Shown: in pieces, positions 6,916-8,788 of the stretch | How positions within the stretch are numbered: the stretch's first letter is position 1 | Layout of the letters: the number at the start of each line of letters is the position of its first letter | From: Acidobacteriota bacterium | GTDB taxonomy: Bacteria; Acidobacteriota; Terriglobia; Acidiferrales; UBA7541 | Direction of reading: 5' to 3' | Length of the DNA stretch: 8,788 bases | NCBI GenBank assembly: GCA_016179005.1 | Contig: JACOSF010000125.1 | Coordinates: forward strand, 1 to 8,788 | Notes under the pieces: generated by a model | Seen by the model: only the letters and a program-made list of their open reading frames with translations | What the model was told of the DNA's origin: nothing | Database searches by the model: none | Translations under genes and position numbers: made by a program

Positions 6916-6930
6916 TCCCGCTTTGCGGGA
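6916..6930. repeat. Short hairpin after rpsB
   Basis: TCCCGC (6916-6921), loop TTT, GCGGGA (6925-6930) form a 6-bp stem ten bases after the rpsB stop. No T-run follows, so termination is doubtful; an mRNA-stabilising or attenuating role between rpsB and tsf is possible. Confidence 0.4.
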
Positions 6931-6963
6931 CGGGCTGGCCCTGTGACGCCTCGTCCAGGTTGC

Positions 6964-7023
6964 GCAGGGCCCTTTCTTTAGTCAGGCGCCCTGCACTTCA
7001 CCCGGGCGGGCAACAAGCCCGCC
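6964..7023 (+). other. Structured leader between rpsB and tsf
   Basis: The 277-base gap from rpsB to the preferred tsf start holds an inverted repeat GCAGGGC (6964-6970) with GCCCTGC (6988-6994), then a 7-bp hairpin GGCGGGC (7005-7011), loop AACAA, GCCCGCC (7017-7023). Neither has a T-run. I see no clear promoter here. From 7043 an open frame continuous with tsf begins (see the tsf entry). Confidence 0.45.
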
Positions 7024-7183
7024 GTTGAACTAAAACAGGCCGATGGCTGGAAAACGAAAGCAGTCGCAGCGAAAGACGAAAGCAGGACTTCGAAGCAAGT
7101 CCAGCAGCAAAGGCCGGGCTCCTGCGGCGCGAAAAAGCACAGATTCGGAAAACGACGACAAAAAGAAGGACCCGAAAGCCGAT

Positions 7184-7834
7184 ATGACTACACAACCTCA
7201 GCAGCAGACCAATGTTCCCGCTCAGCTTGTGAAGGAGTTGCGCGAACGCACCAACGCTGGCTTCAGCGATTGCCGCGCCGCTCTTGTCGAATCCGGCGGC
7301 GACATTGAGAAGGCCATTGATGTTCTCCGCAAGAAGGGCCAGGCCGCCGCGCAGAAGAAGTCCGCCCGCGCAGCCAGCGAAGGCCTGGTCGGCCACTACG
7401 TCCACGCCGGCGGCAAGATTGGCGTGCTCGTCGAGGTCAACTGCGAGTCCGATTTCGTCGCCCGCACCGAGCAATTCCAGCAGCTCTGCCACGAAATCGC
7501 CATGCACATCGCCGCGCTCGACCCGCGCTTCGTCCGCCGCGAGGAGGTCACGCCGGAAATCCTCGAGCGCGAGCGCGAAATTTACCGCGCGCAGGCTCGC
7601 GCCACCGGCAAGCCCGACCCGGTGATCGAAAAAATCGTCAACGGCAAAATGGAGAAGTTCTACGAAGAGACCTGCCTCTACGAGCAGCACTTCATTAAGG
7701 ACGAGTCCGTTACCATCAAGGACCTCATCGCCCAGCGCATCGCCGTAATCGGGGAGAACATCTCCGTCCGCCGCTTCGTCCGCTTCAAGGTCGGCGAAGG
7801 CGCCGCTTCCGCCGAACCGCCCGCCGCGCAGTGA
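7184..7834 (+). CDS. tsf: Elongation factor Ts (EF-Ts), short form
   Basis: EF-Ts is the guanine nucleotide exchange factor that recycles EF-Tu. From ATG 7184 the protein has 216 residues, close to the short Thermus-type form and shorter than E. coli (283). The N-terminal UBA-like domain is VPAQLVKELRERTNAGFSDC followed by RAALVESGGDIEKAIDVLR (about 11-49). The EF-Tu contact motif is NCESDFVARTEQF (86-98), matching the family's TDFVA. The C-terminal part ends with LIAQRIAVIGENISVRRFVR. The frame stays open up to ATG 7043, which would add a 47-residue Lys/Arg/Ser-rich extension unlike EF-Ts. Third-position GC is visibly lower in that stretch and neither start has a strong ribosome binding site. 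I prefer 7184 because it gives the usual family N-terminus. A terminator follows the gene. Confidence 0.93.
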   Translation: MTTQPQQQTNVPAQLVKELRERTNAGFSDCRAALVESGGDIEKAIDVLRKKGQAAAQKKSARAASEGLVGHYVHAGGKIGVLVEVNCESDFVARTEQFQQLCHEIAMHIAALDPRFVRREEVTPEILEREREIYRAQARATGKPDPVIEKIVNGKMEKFYEETCLYEQHFIKDESVTIKDLIAQRIAVIGENISVRRFVRFKVGEGAASAEPPAAQ

Positions 7835-7861
7835 CCCGCCCTCCGTTTGAAGGTTTCGTAG

Positions 7862-7891
7862 GGGCGACCCGTCGGGTCGCCCTTTGTTTTT
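7862..7891 (+). terminator. Terminator after tsf
   Basis: A perfect 9-bp stem, GGGCGACCC (7862-7870) with GGGTCGCCC (7874-7882), has loop GTC and a T-rich tail TTTGTTTTT (7883-7891). It is preceded by GTAG (7858-7861) like the other intergenic hairpins and likely ends the rpsB-tsf transcript. Confidence 0.88.
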
Positions 7892-7899
7892 CTTCCTGC

Positions 7900-7918
7900 C
7901 ACCTGTCACCTGTCACCT
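7900..7918 (+). repeat. Heptamer tandem repeat CACCTGT
   Basis: CACCTGT occurs at 7900-7906 and 7907-7913, followed by a partial third copy CACCT at 7914-7918. The tract lies between the tsf terminator and the pyrH promoter region. Its role is unknown; it overlaps where a -35 element for pyrH would be (CTGTCA at 7910-7915). Confidence 0.7.
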
Positions 7919-7931
7919 ACAACCTATTCTC

Positions 7932-7940
7932 TGCTAGAAT
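7932..7940 (+). promoter_or_regulatory. Extended -10 promoter for pyrH
   Basis: TGCTAGAAT contains the TGn extension and a 5-of-6 -10 hexamer (TAGAAT, 7935-7940). No strong -35 is visible at 17 bp, as is common for extended -10 promoters. It follows the tsf terminator and precedes the pyrH start by 36 bases, which suggests pyrH has its own transcript. Confidence 0.6.
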
Positions 7941-7952
7941 GCCTCCCGTCCG

Positions 7953-7970
7953 GCGCGCAGGGGGGCGCGC
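7953..7970 (+). promoter_or_regulatory. pyrH ribosome binding site in a GC hairpin loop
   Basis: GCGCGC (7953-7958) can pair with GCGCGC (7965-7970), exposing the purine-rich loop AGGGGG (7959-7964) that is the likely Shine-Dalgarno for ATG 7977. The spacing of about 12 bases is slightly long unless the stem shortens it. Confidence 0.45.
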
Positions 7971-7976
7971 ACACGA

Positions 7977-8729
7977 ATGGCCACCGCGGATACGCCTGCA
8001 AGAAATTTAGAGAAACCTATCTGCGCCTTCGAGCGCGTGGTCCTGAAGCTCTCCGGCGAATCCCTCCAGGGCTCGCAGGGTTACGGCATCCACGCGGAAA
8101 CGGTCCATGCCATTGCCAAAGAGGTGAAGGCGGCCTATGACCTCGGCGTCCAGTTGGCCATCGTCGTCGGCGGCGGCAATATTTTTCGCGGCACACGGCA
8201 GAAGTCGCTGGCCATTGACCGCGCCACCGGCGACCACATGGGCATGCTGGCCACGGTCATCAACGGCCTGGCGCTGATGGACGCCCTCGAAAAGCAAGGT
8301 TGCTTCACGCGCCTGATGAGCGCCATCGAAATGCACCAGGTAGCCGAGCCCTTCATTCGCCGCCGCGCCATGCGCCACATGGAAAAAGGCCGCATCGTCA
8401 TCTTTGCCGCCGGCACCGGTAATCCCTATTTTTCCACGGACACCGCCGCCGCCCTTCGCGCCATGGAAATCAACGCCCAGGTGATCCTCAAGGCCACGCG
8501 CGTGGACGGCATCTACGACGCTGACCCGGAAAAAGTCCCCGGCGCGAAAAAATTCGAAACCATCAGCCACATGGACGTAATTCAAAAGGGTCTTTCGGTG
8601 ATGGACTCCACCGCCATCTCTCTGTGCATGGACAATAAGCTGCCCATCATCATTTTTGCCCTGTCGGTGCCGGGAAATATCCGCCGCGTGGTGATGGGCG
8701 AAAAAGTCGGCTCCACCGTTCGCACCTAG
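7977..8729 (+). CDS. pyrH: UMP kinase (uridylate kinase), hexameric bacterial type
   Basis: PyrH phosphorylates UMP to UDP with ATP in pyrimidine nucleotide synthesis. It belongs to the amino acid kinase fold family and is unrelated to eukaryotic UMP/CMP kinase. The 250-residue protein has VVLKLSGESLQG (21-32) with the ATP-binding Lys24, the glycine loop VVGGGNIFRG (63-72), GDHMGMLATVINGLAL (85-100), the UMP-site segment GTGNPYFSTDTAAALRA (146-162), KATRVDGIYDADP (172-184) and VMDSTAI (208-214). The N-terminus is about 10-15 residues longer than in many PyrH; ATG 7977 is the only well-placed start. The gene directly follows tsf, the common bacterial order, where frr would be expected next beyond the window. 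It appears complete and functional. Confidence 0.97.
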   Translation: MATADTPARNLEKPICAFERVVLKLSGESLQGSQGYGIHAETVHAIAKEVKAAYDLGVQLAIVVGGGNIFRGTRQKSLAIDRATGDHMGMLATVINGLALMDALEKQGCFTRLMSAIEMHQVAEPFIRRRAMRHMEKGRIVIFAAGTGNPYFSTDTAAALRAMEINAQVILKATRVDGIYDADPEKVPGAKKFETISHMDVIQKGLSVMDSTAISLCMDNKLPIIIFALSVPGNIRRVVMGEKVGSTVRT

Positions 8730-8740
8730 GGTGATGTAGC

Positions 8741-8763
8741 GCCGGCCTTCAGGTCGGCATTTT
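8741..8763 (+). terminator. Terminator-like hairpin after pyrH
   Basis: GCCGGCCT (8741-8748) pairs with AGGTCGGC (8751-8758) with one G-T wobble and a minimal loop; TTTT follows at 8760-8763. GTAG (8736-8739) precedes it, as in the other intergenic hairpins. The short T-run makes termination plausible but not certain. I see nothing further in 8764-8788. Confidence 0.6.
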
Positions 8764-8788
8764 CTTGCTTGCGGAGAATTGCTCGCAA

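Noticed and set aside
6964..7042. Riboswitch before tsf
   Set aside because: Hairpins are present but no known riboswitch core is recognisable, and ribosomal-block gaps here are generally hairpin-rich.
6998..7909. 303-codon minus-strand frame opposite tsf
   Set aside because: It mirrors tsf and runs through the tsf terminator; no recognisable domain.

Overview
The window carries two unrelated blocks. On the minus strand (positions 1 to about 4685) lies a complete, compact type II-C CRISPR-Cas locus: cas9, cas1 and cas2 as an overlapping operon, and the cas2-side end of a CRISPR array with three identical 36-bp repeats. The array probably continues off the left edge. On the plus strand (about 4690 to the end) come a tracrRNA gene, divergent from cas9, and then the translation block rplM (damaged) - rpsI - rpsB - tsf - pyrH.

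The order rplM-rpsI-rpsB-tsf-pyrH, the high GC content, and the many short GC-rich intergenic hairpins introduced by GTAG suggest an Acidobacteriota genome (Terriglobia-like), perhaps a metagenome contig. This is inferred from gene order and style, not from a database match.

The CRISPR part can be read nearly completely. Cas9 (1078 aa) keeps all RuvC and HNH catalytic residues, and Cas1 and Cas2 are intact. No csn2 or cas4 is present, which fits II-C. The tracrRNA anti-repeat at 4732-4767 pairs with the repeat over 34 positions (29 Watson-Crick, 5 G-U) interrupted by one small bulge. Two short stem-loops and a cUUCGg terminator follow. This pairing fixes the crRNA strand as plus, so the array is transcribed toward cas2 and against the cas operon. 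Each repeat contains a promoter-like element (TTGGCC, 17 bp, TACACT) ending exactly at the spacer boundary, as in Neisseria II-C arrays. The anti-repeat, read on the minus strand, keeps a related element (TAGCCA, 17 bp, TACACT) pointing into cas9. It may therefore be both the tracrRNA pairing segment and the cas9 promoter.

The ribosomal part starts with a strong sigma70-type promoter just after the tracrRNA terminator. rplM is broken by an apparent ~55-nt internal deletion that shifts the frame, which is either an assembly error or a real lesson in an important gene. rpsI and rpsB seem to start at TTG codons. The gaps between genes are filled with hairpins. A tandem pair between rpsI and rpsB shows compensatory base-pair changes.
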